This document shows positions 26,890-40,175 of a stretch of 45,000 nucleotides of DNA, in pieces. The stretch covers positions 430,001 to 475,000 of the forward strand of contig JACVTC010000033.1 of NCBI GenBank assembly GCA_016946835.1. Reading direction: 5' to 3'. The stretch's first letter is position 1, and every line of letters starts with the position of its first letter. This DNA comes from Neocallimastix lanati (nom. inval.). Lineage: Eukaryota; Neocallimastigomycota; Neocallimastigomycetes; Neocallimastigales; Neocallimastigaceae. The translations under genes were made by a program, and so were the position numbers. Under the pieces are notes generated by a model that saw only the letters and a list, made by a program, of their open reading frames with translations, ran no database searches and had not been told where the DNA came from.

Positions 26890-28537
26890 AATATATATAT
26901 ATATTATAAATAATGCATATTAAAATATACTAACGTAAATGGATTTATTATATTTATTTCAGAATAGATATTATTAGTAATTGAACGATTATCAGATGAT
27001 ATTACTAATGTCTTCGTAGTTTTGTCGTACAATATATGTTTTGGTGTCTTTTATATATTATTTAATTTACATACATATTATTAAAATAAACACTTCATTA
27101 TTATTATATTATTATTAATAGTACTTATAAGAATATTACATACTCCTGAAATACTAAATTCTTTAACATGTCTATTTTTAAATTTATCAATATTAATAAT
27201 TTGAATTGAATTATTATAATCTATTAAGTACACGTTTTTACTTTCTGGATGATAATAATGAGTTATATTATCAATCTTCAAATTAATTAATATTATAAAT
27301 ATATATATATATATAAACTTTATATAAATATTTATACGTATTATATATTACTAATTACTAATATATTAATATATTTTACTTTTGGTAATAGAATATTTGC
27401 TATTGCTATTCCAAATTCATTGAGATACAATTTATAAGTATTTTCTGCCAATATAATTATATATTTGTTATTTCCATCATAGTAATTATTTTTATGTAAT
27501 TTTATTGGTATTTTTCCAAGAGATTTAACAAATGTATTCTTTACTATTATTAAATTAATTTAAATTAAAATAATAACAATGAATTTTATAATAATTAAAT
27601 GATTATTACATTATCAATAACAGATTAAATAATGGTTATTTGTTTATATTTTAAATTTTATTTTAAACCTTTTTCATTTTCTATTTCCATAATTAATAAA
27701 TTTCCGTTACGAAAACCAAGTACTAGATAGTAAATGTTATCATTATATTTCAAAATTTCTATAGCATTTGTTATTCCAGTTTCATCATTTGAATATACAT
27801 CAAGGTTCTCTTTTAAAATTACATCTAAACTTCTCATATTTATATTATATCTATATATATATAACGATGGCTCATACGTTGCTAAATATATATATATATT
27901 ATTACTAATAATAAAAATTTATATTTTTTTAATATTGAATAATATTAATATAATAAATTTATTTAATATAAAATTACTTTTTTAGAATTAATTTCATTGA
28001 TGATATTTCACTTTCAGAATAAATTTCCTTTATTTCTTCAAAACTTAAATAAGGACTAAATTATTGAAGTTAATATTAATATAATAAAATAAATAAAATA
28101 TATTAAATGTATTTCTATTTATAATAACTCATACTTATTATCATCAACTTTAATTATTTCAATTGTTTTTGCATCTGAATATTTCAAAAGAATATAATTA
28201 GCCTCAATTTCTGCTTTTAATAATTTTTTATTATTTGATGGTTTCCATTCATTAACTTTAATAATAGTAATTTATATAGAAATTAGTACCTTTTCAATAT
28301 TATTTCATAATTTTTAAATATAAATAATTATATTACCTATTTCATATTTTTTTAAATTGTCAGAATCACTTCCACAATAAACAAAATTTATACTTTTCTC
28401 GGTTATTTGCAATAAATACGAATTATTTAATATAGTATCAGAATAAATAGTTTTACAATCAATATCAAAATTAATTATATTATTGCAATTTACAAAAGTT
28501 ATATATTTTTTTGTTTGATCTATAATTTTAAATTAAA

Positions 28538-28588
<51 letters not shown>

Positions 28589-28833
28589 TAATACAAAAGC
28601 ATACAAACAAACGTACTTATATATATTTTATTAACATTTACTATTTTTAAGTTTTATTTTACCTTCTTGAGATCCTAAAATCAATGTCTTGTTATAAAAA
28701 CTTATAATAATAAATTGTTTTTCTTCACATTTTGTCGTCCAAAGATCAATAATTCTTTATGTTTATCATTAAGAATTTATATTAAATGAAAAAAATTTTC
28801 ATAGTTTCAATAACACCAAAATAAATAATATAA

Positions 28834-28888
<55 letters not shown>

Positions 28889-29599
28889 TATTTTTTTATT
28901 TCATTATTATTACTCATATTTACCCCTCAATTAATAATTTAGGCGTAAGCATCGTTGCTCTAATACCATTTTCGATTGACTTAACACTGCCATTTGGTTG
29001 ATACCCACATGCAACAAATAATTTTGAATAATTAGTGTTACTATTTTGTATTTGTGATTCTAAATATACACAATCAGTTAATAACGATAAATCGATTATT
29101 TTATCATGTATACTCAATTCATTAGTTCTTTTATTAATCTATTGATAAATTAATAATATTGCAAACATAATAATATAACATATTAATAATAATTTTTAAT
29201 ATGTATTAAAATATAAATAAATTAATAATTTCTTAAGTTTACAGAAAATAAATATCCATCACACATTTCTCCTGGTGAAAAAAAATAATCTGAACCTTCA
29301 TAATAATCAATATATATAGGATGCAAAATTGATATATTATTTGTTATATTTTTAATAGATAATTCATTATTTGAATATACTGAAAGCTTAAACAATACAC
29401 CATTACTTGTACCAAGTAATAGATTTTGATATTCAGGAAGTTTCATATCTTTTGTTCTAAATTCGGGAAAATCGTCGTATGATGTTACTGATGTAACTAA
29501 AATATCTTATTAATAAATCATATATAATAATAAATAAATATAATATAATATAAAAATAAAAATAAAAAAAAATAATAATTAAATAATCATTAAAACACT

Positions 29600-29633
<34 letters not shown>

Positions 29634-30681
29634 ATATTGTTACCATTATTCAAAATATATTGTGTTAAATTGATTTTTGAGCAATAAATATTTTGTTCTA
29701 TTAAAATATTTAATTTAAAAAAATATATATCTTGTTCCTATATTATAAATATTTTTATATATAAAAAATATATATATAAATATAAATAATTTTTATATTT
29801 GTTTAAATAAAAATATCAAATTATATTCATTATTTATTTTATTTATTACAGTTAATACTAAAAAACATTCAGGGAATTGCGGAAGAGCAATTAATTGAAT
29901 TGGCATTGATATTTTCGCTAAATTTTAAAATATATTATATTTAAATTATTTTATATTTTATTTTATATATAGATAATAACTTAAATATATATTATCAACA
30001 TAAATTACCATCTAAAAATGGAATAGATTTAAAATTATTTTTACATTTCAAATTATCCGAATTATCAAAATTATAGACAACTATATATACTTTCATATCA
30101 CTTAATATAAAATTATAATTGAGTTAATTCATAATAATTATTTAATTTAAAATAAATTTATAAATTTACAATATTTTTTACCTGCATGTTAATGCAACCA
30201 AATTAATTTTATTTAAATCATCTTGAAAAGGATATAAATAAGCTAAATCAATAATTGTTCCATTTTCATTCAACATTAAAGACTATATATAATTAATATA
30301 ATATATTAATTGATATATTACTAATTATTACAATTAGTTATTAGTTATAATTATTTTTAAATTACATTATCCATATTAAAAGCAAAATTCGAAATTTCTG
30401 AATTAACATTCCAAATATTAATATTATTTATAAATGAAGAAATACATATTGAACGAGACCTATTTTATTATATATAATTATTTAATATTTATTGATTAAT
30501 TCCAAAATAATATATAAAATTTATTTAATTCATACAATGGGTCTGTTCTTATGAAGAAAGTTGGATTACGATAATCAAATCCAAAATTGGAAATTTTAAA
30601 CTTTATTATAATTTATCAAATAATAAAAATATATAAATTAGAAATTAAAAATAAATTAATAATTAAATATTTATAATAGTG

Positions 30682-30736
<55 letters not shown>

Positions 30737-31157
30737 ATACTTGATTAATAATATTTAGGTTTATTTTTTTTTCTTCATTTAAAAGATCATGAATAAAAAA
30801 ATTGCTTTCATTGTTGTTTACTGTATACTCTAATAAAGATAGATATCCTGAATCTGATAGTACAATAATTATATCCTTATATTCAACTTCATTACATGAA
30901 TTTTTAACTTTCGATTGAAGAATTTCGGCATCATATATAGTTCCAAATATATTTTTACTATGTCTTAACAAAAGTTTTGTGTTATTGAAAATCTCATACA
31001 ATTCAATATAATGATCTTTAATTATTATAATACATTTATTTTTTATATTTTTATTTTTATACTTTAATACTTTTTTTGAAAAAGTTGAATTAAAAATTGT
31101 TTGATAGTAAATATTACATGAATTACTATCATTGACTTGATGAGTGCTTGAAAGCAT
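24806..31157 (-). CDS. Divergent CPSF-A / DDB1 / SF3B3 superfamily propeller protein
   Basis: Model: 25 exons, complement(join(24806..25029,25109..25393,25483..25583,25679..25825,26007..26069,26182..26249,26463..26620,26693..26754,26935..27047,27144..27275,27380..27543,27669..27904,27978..28055,28135..28255,28337..28519,28663..28754,28924..29138,29243..29496,29644..29737,29850..29917,30009..30100,30182..30282,30366..30459,30536..30600,30741..31157)), 1,208 residues, phase-consistent. N-terminal (MMS1_N-like) part: YKDIIIVLSDSGYLSLLEYT, LFVACGYQPNGSVK, FIIISFYNKTLILGSQE. Middle: IYLATYEPSLYIYR, LVLGFRNGNLLIMEI, SLGKIPIKL. C-terminal CPSF_A part: TPKHILYDK, VNESVSLYEFN, ADRYGSVFGL, NVINGDMLKQFLLL. 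Length and motif order fit SF3B3/Rse1 (about 1,200) and DDB1 (about 1,140). Strands such as SDSGYLSLLEY look closest to SF3B3, but identity is low. I therefore leave the choice open between a fast-evolving SF3B3/DDB1 ortholog and an Mms1-like paralog. Such proteins are triple-propeller scaffolds. Confidence 0.85.
26265..26450 (-). repeat. (AAAAT)n array with a duplicated spacer in a CPSF-A-like intron
   Basis: Runs of aaaat pentamers enclose two copies of tagtagaatattaaatataa, each followed by a tacagattgaat segment (26330-26365 and 26388-26420). The whole array sits in the intron between exons 26463..26620 and 26182..26249. Confidence 0.9.
30679..30735 (-). repeat. Very long A/T homopolymer next to a splice donor
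   Basis: About 55 consecutive A on the plus strand, which is poly(T) in the transcript, starting three bases past the GTATG donor of intron 1 of the CPSF-A-like gene. Comparable runs lie in its other introns at 28541-28582, 29600-29630 and 26852-26887. Confidence 0.9.
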
Positions 31158-31190
31158 TATAATCAACAATCAACAATTATTAATAAATTC

Positions 31191-31222
<32 letters not shown>

Positions 31223-31767
31223 TTTTTTTTTTTTGATTTAACTTTTTAATAATTTATAAAAAATATTAAACCTATCTATTATCTTATTCTTTATTTGGAG
31301 TTTAATTAAATAATAGGTTAATCTTGAAATATATGAATTTGCTTTACCATAAAATTTATGGTTTATTATCATATGTAACTTACACATGTGATATACTTAA
31401 CATAAAATATTAGAAAATTATTTTGATATTACACCTATAAACATATTTTTAATATTATATTTTTTTTCTATATATATAATATTATATATATTTAAATAAA
31501 AATATATTATTTTTATTTTTATTTTTATATTTTAAAATTATATTAATATATATAATTTACCATATAATAATATGTACATATTTATAAATTATAAAATTAT
31601 ATACAAAATTACAAATATGTAATATAAATATATGTAATAATATATTTTCTAATATATAACAATAAAAATTTTTAGCATTCATTTTTTTTTTTTTTGCTTC
31701 CTTATTTAAGAAAAGTAATTTAAATCAGTTGTGTTATTATTAATTTAACATATATTAGATGTAAAAA
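31158..31767. promoter_or_regulatory. Shared divergent promoter region
   Basis: These 610 bp separate the start codons of the CPSF-A-like gene (minus) and the ZFC3H1-like gene (plus). The left part has TA and T runs. The middle contains sequence less AT-rich than its surroundings (about 31290-31400), including the near-palindrome cataaaatttatg (31350-31362) and the palindrome acatgtgat/cacatgt type motif near 31375-31392. No experimentally known element is recognised. Confidence 0.5.
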
Positions 31768-34700
31768 ATGAACAATTTAGAACTATTAAGACAAAAAGTC
31801 TTAAATTCTCAAAAAAATAAGAATAAAAAGGTTAATGAAATCGAATATGAAAAAGAAGAAGGAGAAATTACAGATGATGAGTTAGATTATAATAATAATT
31901 ATAATTATAATAATTCCTTTGATAATAATTTGAATTATAAAAATAATAATGATATTAATAATACAATTAGTAGCAATAATAATAATAATAGTAATAATAA
32001 TAATAATTATGCCAATAGCGACAATATCATTAATAATAGATATGAAGGTATTAAAAATTAATATAATATTAAATTTTTATAATTATAATAATAACTAATA
32101 AATTTATTTTAATTAATTTTTGAATGAACATAAAAAAAATTTTTTTAAAAGAGTAAGTATTCATGTATCTATTTTTAAAATATAATGATTGTTTTAAAAT
32201 TTAAAATTTATTAATTATATAAATTTATTTTATTGAAATTTATTAATTTATTTTCAGTTTAAATTATGTAAATTCATTTCCAAATGATAACAGTAACAAT
32301 AATATTAATAATTCTCAAAATTATAATGAAAATAATGGTAATTATATGCAAGAACAATATAATTCTTCACAATATAATTATCAGTTATCACAATCATTTA
32401 TACAAACTTCAAATTCTTTACCACAAGTAAATCAATTTAATCAATCTAATCACATACAAGCATCTATATCTTTTCAATCACCATTGGTTCAATCTCAATC
32501 TAATACAGTATCTCAACCCCTTTCTTTTCAACCGATTCTTCCAATTCAATCTTCTAACTCGTTACAGCCTCCTATTCCAATTCAGCAATCTAACTCTGTA
32601 CAACCTCCTATGTCAATACAACCACCTCTTCCAATACAACCTCCTAATTCTCTGCAGCCCCCTCTTCCAATTCAACCTCCTAATTCTCTGCAGCCTCCTC
32701 TTCCAATTCAACCTTCTAATTCTATGCAACCCCCTATTCAACCTTCTAATTCAGTTCAGCCTCCTATTCTAATTCAAGCACTTAGCCAAGCACATATTAC
32801 AAATCAGCCTAATAATCCTATACAACCGCTTATTCCAAATATGAATTCAAATCTATCTCATCAAACGTTTTCTTCAATACAACAGCCACTTCATTCACAA
32901 ATACATCCTCCTTTTCCTATTCAGTCAACTATAGAGAGAACAGAAGCACAATCAAATATTGCATCAATAATGAATAATCAATCAAATTCGTCATATGTCA
33001 ATATTGCACAACAACAATCACATTCAATTGGAACTTCAATTAATTGCGAATTAAATGAAGTAAATAGAATTGTACCAAATATTCATATTAATCCTAAACA
33101 ATTTAATAATCTTAATTTAAATTCAAATATTAATAATTCTGTAACTGATATTTCAAATGATAGAATGATTGATACTATTGATAGTAATAATAAATTTTTA
33201 AATTCATTTGAAGATAAAAACTCAAATGAAAATAATCAATATATGAATAGAAATAATAAAAACTTTGTTAGTTATAATGAAAATAATTTTAATGGAAATA
33301 ATTATAATGAAAATAATGGAATGCCCAATAATTATAATGAATATAATTTTAATGAAAATAATTTTAATGAAAATAATTTTAATGGAAATAATTATATTGA
33401 GAGCGATAATATAGGTAATAATAATGATGAAAGAAATTTTAATGATAATAAGTATAATAATGGTAATAATTATAATGCCCAAAATTATGATGACGAAAAT
33501 TTTTATAATAATAACAATACATATAATGAACCCATTAACAACAATATTAATAGTAATACCAATTATAATCAAACACAAGAAGATGATAAAAGCGACAGTA
33601 ATTCGGAAGGTGATTTAAAAAATAATACATTTTATTATTTTTTTTTATTTTTTTTTTTTTAACATAATATTATTTATTTTAAATACAATAATAGAAATAA
33701 TAAGAAATCAAATCATAGAATTATGTTCGAACATGGCTCATTATGGTATTGATCCCATAGAATTAAAAAAATTAGATTTACCTGAAGATATAATTGAGAG
33801 TTATATAAAAATAAAGAAAAATATAAATAATGCAAATAATGAAATAATGAATAACGAACAAATAACAGAAAATATTGAAAGTATTGATAATAATAGTGAA
33901 GAAGATTCAGTGATGGATATGGAAATTGAAGATGAAGAAGAAAAAAATTCATCAATTGTAGTACTAAACAAGTCTCAAAATAAAATAAATCAAAATAGTC
34001 ATTCAGCTATTTCTAACGATTCAATTGATGATAATATAGTAAATAACGATAAAGTTAGGATTAGTAATTCATTTGAATCAAAAAAAGATTTAGATAATAG
34101 CGTAAAGTATTCTAAAGATAAAATTCATTCAGATGTAGATAATGAAGAACATATAACTTCTTCAACAGAAACCTCAAATCTAAATTCACCTATTATAAAT
34201 TCATATGATAGTAGTATAAATTCTTCAAAAGATTTTATGTCAGAAATTGAGAATAGTATATACACATCTTATGGATATCATAAGTCAAATAAATATTTAA
34301 ATGGTTATTCAAGATATCATTATGTAAGAAAACCAGAAATGAAAGATTCTACATCAAAACCATTTTTACCAAATATTGGTCCCATAAGATGTGTAATTGA
34401 ATTAAGTGATTCAGAAGAAGAAAGTTCTGACGAAGAAGATACATCTAATACTAATAAAAATAATATAAAACAAATGCAATTAAATAAACATAACCAATTA
34501 GACCCTGAAAAAATAAAAAGATTATTAGCCATTGAAAAAAAGAAGCAAGAAATGATGAAAAAAATCGCTACAATGGAAAATTTAAAAGCAAAGAAAAATA
34601 ATAAGAATAAATCAATTGAAGAAAGTAATACAGAATTATCTGAAACAAATGAAAATAATCGAAATCAAAATACTAAAACTAATAAACTTTTAAATAAAAA

Positions 34701-36027
34701 ATCAAAATTAAGTGAATCCGTAACTCTTGATTATAACGAATCAATTGCTTCTTCTAAAACATCAAGTTTAAATGGATTAAAATCAGATGATGAATTATCA
34801 AGTGGAATGAGTACCCCAATTAAAGGTATTATAAATAACTCGAATGAATTAAATTTACAACATTTAATGGATAACAATCTTGATAGTGGTGATTTAAAAA
34901 TTCTTAAAAGAACGTTAAAAAAAAAAGAAATTGAAATTAACATTTTAGAAACTGATAAGAAAAAATTAGAGATAGAGTTTGATAAAATACAAGAAAAGAT
35001 TAATGATGCCGAGAAAATATCAAAAGATACTAAAGATAAAATCGAAAATTATAAAAATCAAATACAAATTTGTGAAAAGCTGCTTGAAAAAAATCAACAA
35101 CTGTATCAAGAATTTAGCAATAAATCATCTGAAATGAAAAATAAAATTAATTTAAAATCTCAACTTATTTCTACAATATCTAAAGACGTAAAAAAATATA
35201 AAGATAAAATAGAAAAAATTAAAGAAAATCAAAATGCTGATTCATTAGAAGATAATGATAGTATAAACAAAGAAAATATATATACATCATCAAAAATAAG
35301 TGAATCAATTACTAAAAACGATACAAAAGATGAAGATAATAAAATTTCAAATTTAGCAAAGAAACGTATCCAAGAAAGTTTACCTTCGGATGAATATTTA
35401 ACTAAAAGAAAAAAAATTAATCAATTAGTATCTTTTGATGAATTAATATTATTAGATTCATTAAATAATGATAACGGTGAAAAGATAGTTAAAAAGCCAA
35501 CTTCTAAGCAAATAAATCAAGAGAATATAAGTAAAATTGAATTTTTATATAAAAGTAGAAATAATATTCAAAAAATGAGTGAAATTTTAAATATTTTAAA
35601 AAAAATTAAATTACTAAAAGATAATAAGAAATTTATAGTAAATAATTCAGAAAATGACAAAGAAAAGAATATTTTAACTAATGTAAGTAATAAATTTAAA
35701 TAATGTAAGTAATAAATGTAAATAATTAAAAATATTAACTATATTTATAATAAATAACAGATAAATGTAAATCAAATTTCAAACAAAGAATTCAAACCAT
35801 ATAAAAGTATATTATCTGGTTTTCGTTCTTTGCACGGCGATAAAAATTTATTATTAAATAAAAAAATTGACGAAAGAAAAATAAATCCATTTAAATATTT
35901 ATGTAAATATGAAACTTTAGGAGGTCAGTGTAAAGATACTTCTTGTGAATCTCAACATTTACGTGATATAGAAATTACAGGTATAAAATTTAAAATAACA
36001 AATAATAAAATTAATAATAAAAATGAA

Positions 36028-36083
<56 letters not shown>

Positions 36084-39000
36084 AAAATAAAATAAAATAA
36101 AATAAAATAAAAATTAAAATAAAATAAAATAAAATAAAAATAAAAATAAAAATAAAATAAAAATAAAAATAAAATAAAAATAAAAATAATAATTAATAAA
36201 ATAATAAAAATAAATATATATATATTAAATACTTAATAAAAAAATTAATGAATAAATATTGATATAATTTATTATATAATCTGGCAGATGATGAATATTT
36301 ATGCAAATTATTAAATCTTTACATAAAAAATAATGATAATAAGAATGATTTAAAAAATGAATTACAACAAATGAGAAATAATAATGAATCAGTAAAAACT
36401 ATGGCTGAGTTTATCATATCTAAAATTCATTCAAAGGATAATTTTTATAAAATTAATTTAATTAATAAAAATATCAACAATATAAAATTTATAAATGATA
36501 GCAAAGTGAATAGCGAAAGTAATAATGAAATAAAAAGTTATGAAAATCCCAAAATTAATGATTGCATAAATTTAGGTCTTTTCAATTTACTTGAAAAAGA
36601 AATAATAAAACAAGATAGATATTTTAATCAGGAATTAACATCCGAAAAATATGAAAATCTCTTAAGTAAAAATTGTAATGATATAGAGCTTTGGATTAAA
36701 TATGCAGTATCCGTATTACCTCCAGAGATCACAAAGGATAATATTAATAAATTAAATACGAAATTGGATAATTCATTACATATTTTATCAAGGGCATTAG
36801 ATCAAGTTCATGATTCTTCTGCATTATGGAATTTATATATGGATTTATACATTAAAAGGGAAAGTAATGATATAAGTATAAGAGAAATATTTGAGCAATT
36901 AATCAATATTATTCCAAATGAGCAATGGTGTTGGTGGTTATTTTTAAATTGGGAAAATGTTTATGAAAAAAAGTTAATTATCTTAAATGATATGCTAAAA
37001 AATTTTATTAAGCTTAATAGTAAGTACAAAATATAGTGTAAAATTATTAAAATTATTAATTATAAACAATTACAAAGTCATTTAATTATTATTAATATTA
37101 TTATTATTTATTAAATTGAATTATATTATTTATTATTTCATCATAATTAAATAAAGATGATAAAAGATATTCACATTTAATATTAGAAATTTTAATATAT
37201 ACAGTAAATCTAATAAATAATAATAATAAAAATGATAAAGCGTTAAAATTATTTATGCTGTATTCTAGTTGTAATAATATAGAAAGTTTATTAGATTCAT
37301 ATATAAATTTAGATAATACGAATATTTTAACAAGTTATAAGCAACCGAAAATACAAAATACAGCTCTATTTAAATTGTTAAATTTAAATGATTTATTACA
37401 ATATTATTTACTGTTTATTTATTTCAACGAATATAATACATTTCCAGAGGAAATTTTTTATTCAGGAAGTCAAAATTATTTGCTTAATAAAGAATTATTT
37501 GTAATTAAATGGTATTCAAAACCTAAAAAAGTTGATAAATGTATAGAAATATATGAAAAACTTTTAAATTCATGGCCAAGCAAAAATATTAATAAGGACA
37601 ACATGAAAATATTTAATGAAACTTATATAGTTTTGTTTATTAATTATATTGAACTAGGAAATTATTTATTATTAAAAGATTTAAATAATAGAGTTAATGA
37701 ACTAATTAATGATAATGATAAATTAACATTTAATATTATAATGTTAAAATATAATGAATATCAATTTGATAAAGAAAAGGTAAATTAATATATAAAAGTT
37801 TATGTATTAAAAACATTGGATTAAATTATTTAAAATTTTATATATAATTAAATATTAAAAAAATAAACCAATAGAATATAAAAATTCTTAAGGAATATTT
37901 AAAATCAAATCCAGATAATCCATCATTATGGACAAGAATAATTCTATATTATATTGAAAATAACAATTACGAAGAAGCTACATTAAATTTTATCGAATCA
38001 ATAAAACATTATTTCAATTTTGTAAATTACTTAAAATAATTATAAAAATCAAATATTTTATTATTAAAATCTATTAATTAAAATTTGCTACTATTAAATT
38101 TAAATTATTGATATATATTATTGATTAATAATTAATTTTTTTTTTTTTATGAATAATTTAATATCTAGAATAATGATAAAGAAGTCGATAAAACAGTTCA
38201 ATTAAATAAATCGGTGAACTTATATAGAAAAATATTGGGATTACCTTTACCTTATGATATTGAATTACCATCTTTAAGAGATGAGTTTACTAATCAAATA
38301 AGACATTTACAAAAAGATTTAAATATAATATTTAATTATTTACTTTTAATATCATACATCACTGATTTAGAAAATAACAATTTACATCAGACCATCAATG
38401 ATATAACCTATAATTTATTAATAAATAATTCACAATACTCAATATTTATGAAGTAAATTAAAATATATATTATATAATTTAATTTTTAATAATTTAAATA
38501 TTTATTTAATTTATTAATTTTTACTTTTTATTTATTTTTTTATTTTCATATTTATTTATTTTTATATTTTCATATTTATTTATTTGTTTGTTTGTTTGTT
38601 TGTTTGTTTATTTATTTTTTGTTTGTTTGTTTGTTTGTTTGTTTGTTTATATATATATATTTATAATATTTTTATTATATTTTATTTTAAATATATTTCT
38701 ATGATAATTTATTTTATATATGTTTTAATATTAATATATAAATGAAAAATAAATAATATTATTATAATTTTCCATTATAAAACAATATTAATATAGCTAT
38801 TTGGAAAATTGTCTTACCGATATAAAATCAAAAATTAATTTCATCGAAAATTTAAAAAATCTTAAAATAGAAGTGGAACTCCCATATTTACATGAAAAGA
38901 ATTATGAAACGAATTATAAATTTATGCATATGATACCAGCTAAAGTATAATTTAATATAATAATTAATAATATTTAATATATATATATTAATAATTAGAA

Positions 39001-39116
39001 AGTTTCAATCTAATTAATTTTAAAATTTATAATAAATAAAATTAAATAAAATTTATTTATTATGTTGTAAAATAAATACAATATATATATATATATATAT
39101 ATATAAATATGTAATC

Positions 39117-39164
<48 letters not shown>

Positions 39165-39420
39165 TAGGATTATAGTATGTTTAACATAATTTTTGATTTA
39201 TACATAAACGAATTTAATGAAGTGGATAAAGCAGATATAATAAATATACTGTATAAAAAATATCCAGATAATCAAAAATTAATAAAGCTGTAAGTAAATT
39301 TTTTTTATAATTTATTAATTTATTTGTTTGTTTATTTGTTTGTTTACTTGCTTATTTGTTGTAGAAAAAAGAAAGGAATATTTAATTTTGATAATAAATT
39401 AAAATTTAACATATTTAAAA

Positions 39421-39454
<34 letters not shown>

Positions 39455-39533
39455 GAAAACAAAATGATAAAAAAAAATAAATAAAATAAAATAAAATTAA
39501 AAAAAAAAAAAAAAAAAAAAAAAGAAATGAAAA

Positions 39534-39565
<32 letters not shown>

Positions 39566-40100
39566 AATAAAAATAAAAAAAATAAAAATAAAAAAATAAA
39601 TTAAAAAATAATGATAATAATAAACAATAAATGAAAATAAATAAAATATAAAGTAAAGTAGGAAAATTATGTGAATCAGGACAATTTAAGCAAGCTGAAA
39701 AAATAATTAATTATGCATTGTCTTTATACCCAAATATGACTTATCTTTTGGAAAAGTAAGCTTATATTAATACTTTATTTCATGTTTTAATATTAATAAT
39801 ATTTTTTTTAATTATTATATTTATTTATATTTGGTAAAAATTATATGATATAATAGCTATATAAATATATAATATATCTATCAAATATATATATGTTTAT
39901 ATATAATATATGTATAATAAAATATATATTCTTCAATATTATTAATTTTTAAATCATTATAACATAATTGATAATATTAATATAAAATACAATACTAATT
40001 AATTAATTATATAATGACATAATAAATATATCAATTTTTATTTTTAATTATTAATATATAATAATTATTAATATATAGAGCAAATGGTACCAAGAATTAA
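31768..40100 (+). CDS. ZFC3H1: ZFC3H1/Red1-like nuclear RNA-surveillance protein with CCCH finger and HAT-like repeats
   Basis: Model: join(31768..32047,32152,32258..33609,33695..35682,35761..35980,36288..37019,37157..37779,37875..38021,38169..38452,38797..38944,39168..39289,39654..39755,40079..40100), about 2,006 residues. The N-terminus has an acidic EEGEITDDELD motif, Asn runs and repeats of QPPLPIQPPNSL and NENNFNGNNY type. Residues 545-1207 are Ser/Asn-rich, with IELSDSEEESSDEEDTS and a coiled coil (about 920-1010). The finger is C1255-x8-C1264-x4-C1269-x3-H1273 (LCKYETLGGQC...CESQH), matching the zf-C3H1 type of ZFC3H1. The rest is helical, HAT-like: DIELWIKYAVSVLP, ALWNLYMDLY, NPDNPSLWTRI. 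In other organisms these proteins connect the exosome and MTR4/MTL1 to polyadenylated nuclear RNA. Oddities: a one-nucleotide exon at 32152, and a final 22-bp exon that could be replaced by a stop at 39757-39759 if intron 39756-40078 is retained. Confidence 0.83.
35673..35726 (+). repeat. Tandem duplication of a splice donor (22-bp unit)
   Basis: The sequence aatgtaagtaataaatttaa at the exon end (donor GT at 35683) is followed directly by aatgtaagtaataaatgtaa (GT at 35705). Only the first donor keeps the ZFC3H1-like frame open. Using the second would put a TAA in frame at 35701. Confidence 0.85.
36029..36200 (+). repeat. A(52) homopolymer followed by (AAAAT)n in a ZFC3H1-like intron
   Basis: A run of about 52 A is followed by aaaat and aaaaat units to about 36195. 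All of it lies inside the intron between exons 35761..35980 and 36288..37019. A similar mixture of A runs and AAAAT units occupies 39419-39650, in the intron before exon 39654..39755. Confidence 0.9.
38500..38648 (+). repeat. TTTG/TTTA tetranucleotide array in a ZFC3H1-like intron
   Basis: Ttta units are followed by two blocks of tttg repeats (about 38582-38605 and 38619-38645) separated by atttattttt. It lies in the intron between exons 38169..38452 and 38797..38944. An AAT array (39117-39165) ends at the acceptor of exon 39168..39289. Confidence 0.85.
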
Positions 40101-40135
40101 GTAAATATATATATATATATAAGTGTATTATTAAG

Positions 40136-40175
<40 letters not shown>

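Noticed and set aside
27881-28055. Apparent frameshift in the CPSF-A-like gene
   Set aside because: Using the nearer acceptor (ttag at 27882) breaks the frame. The upstream acceptor ending at 27905 joins the donor at 27977 in phase and gives the strand IYIYLATYEPSLYIYR, so no frameshift is needed.
33222-33955. Ile-rich and Leu/Tyr-rich frames on either strand
   Set aside because: Shadows of the Asn-rich coding repeats of the ZFC3H1-like gene in other frames.
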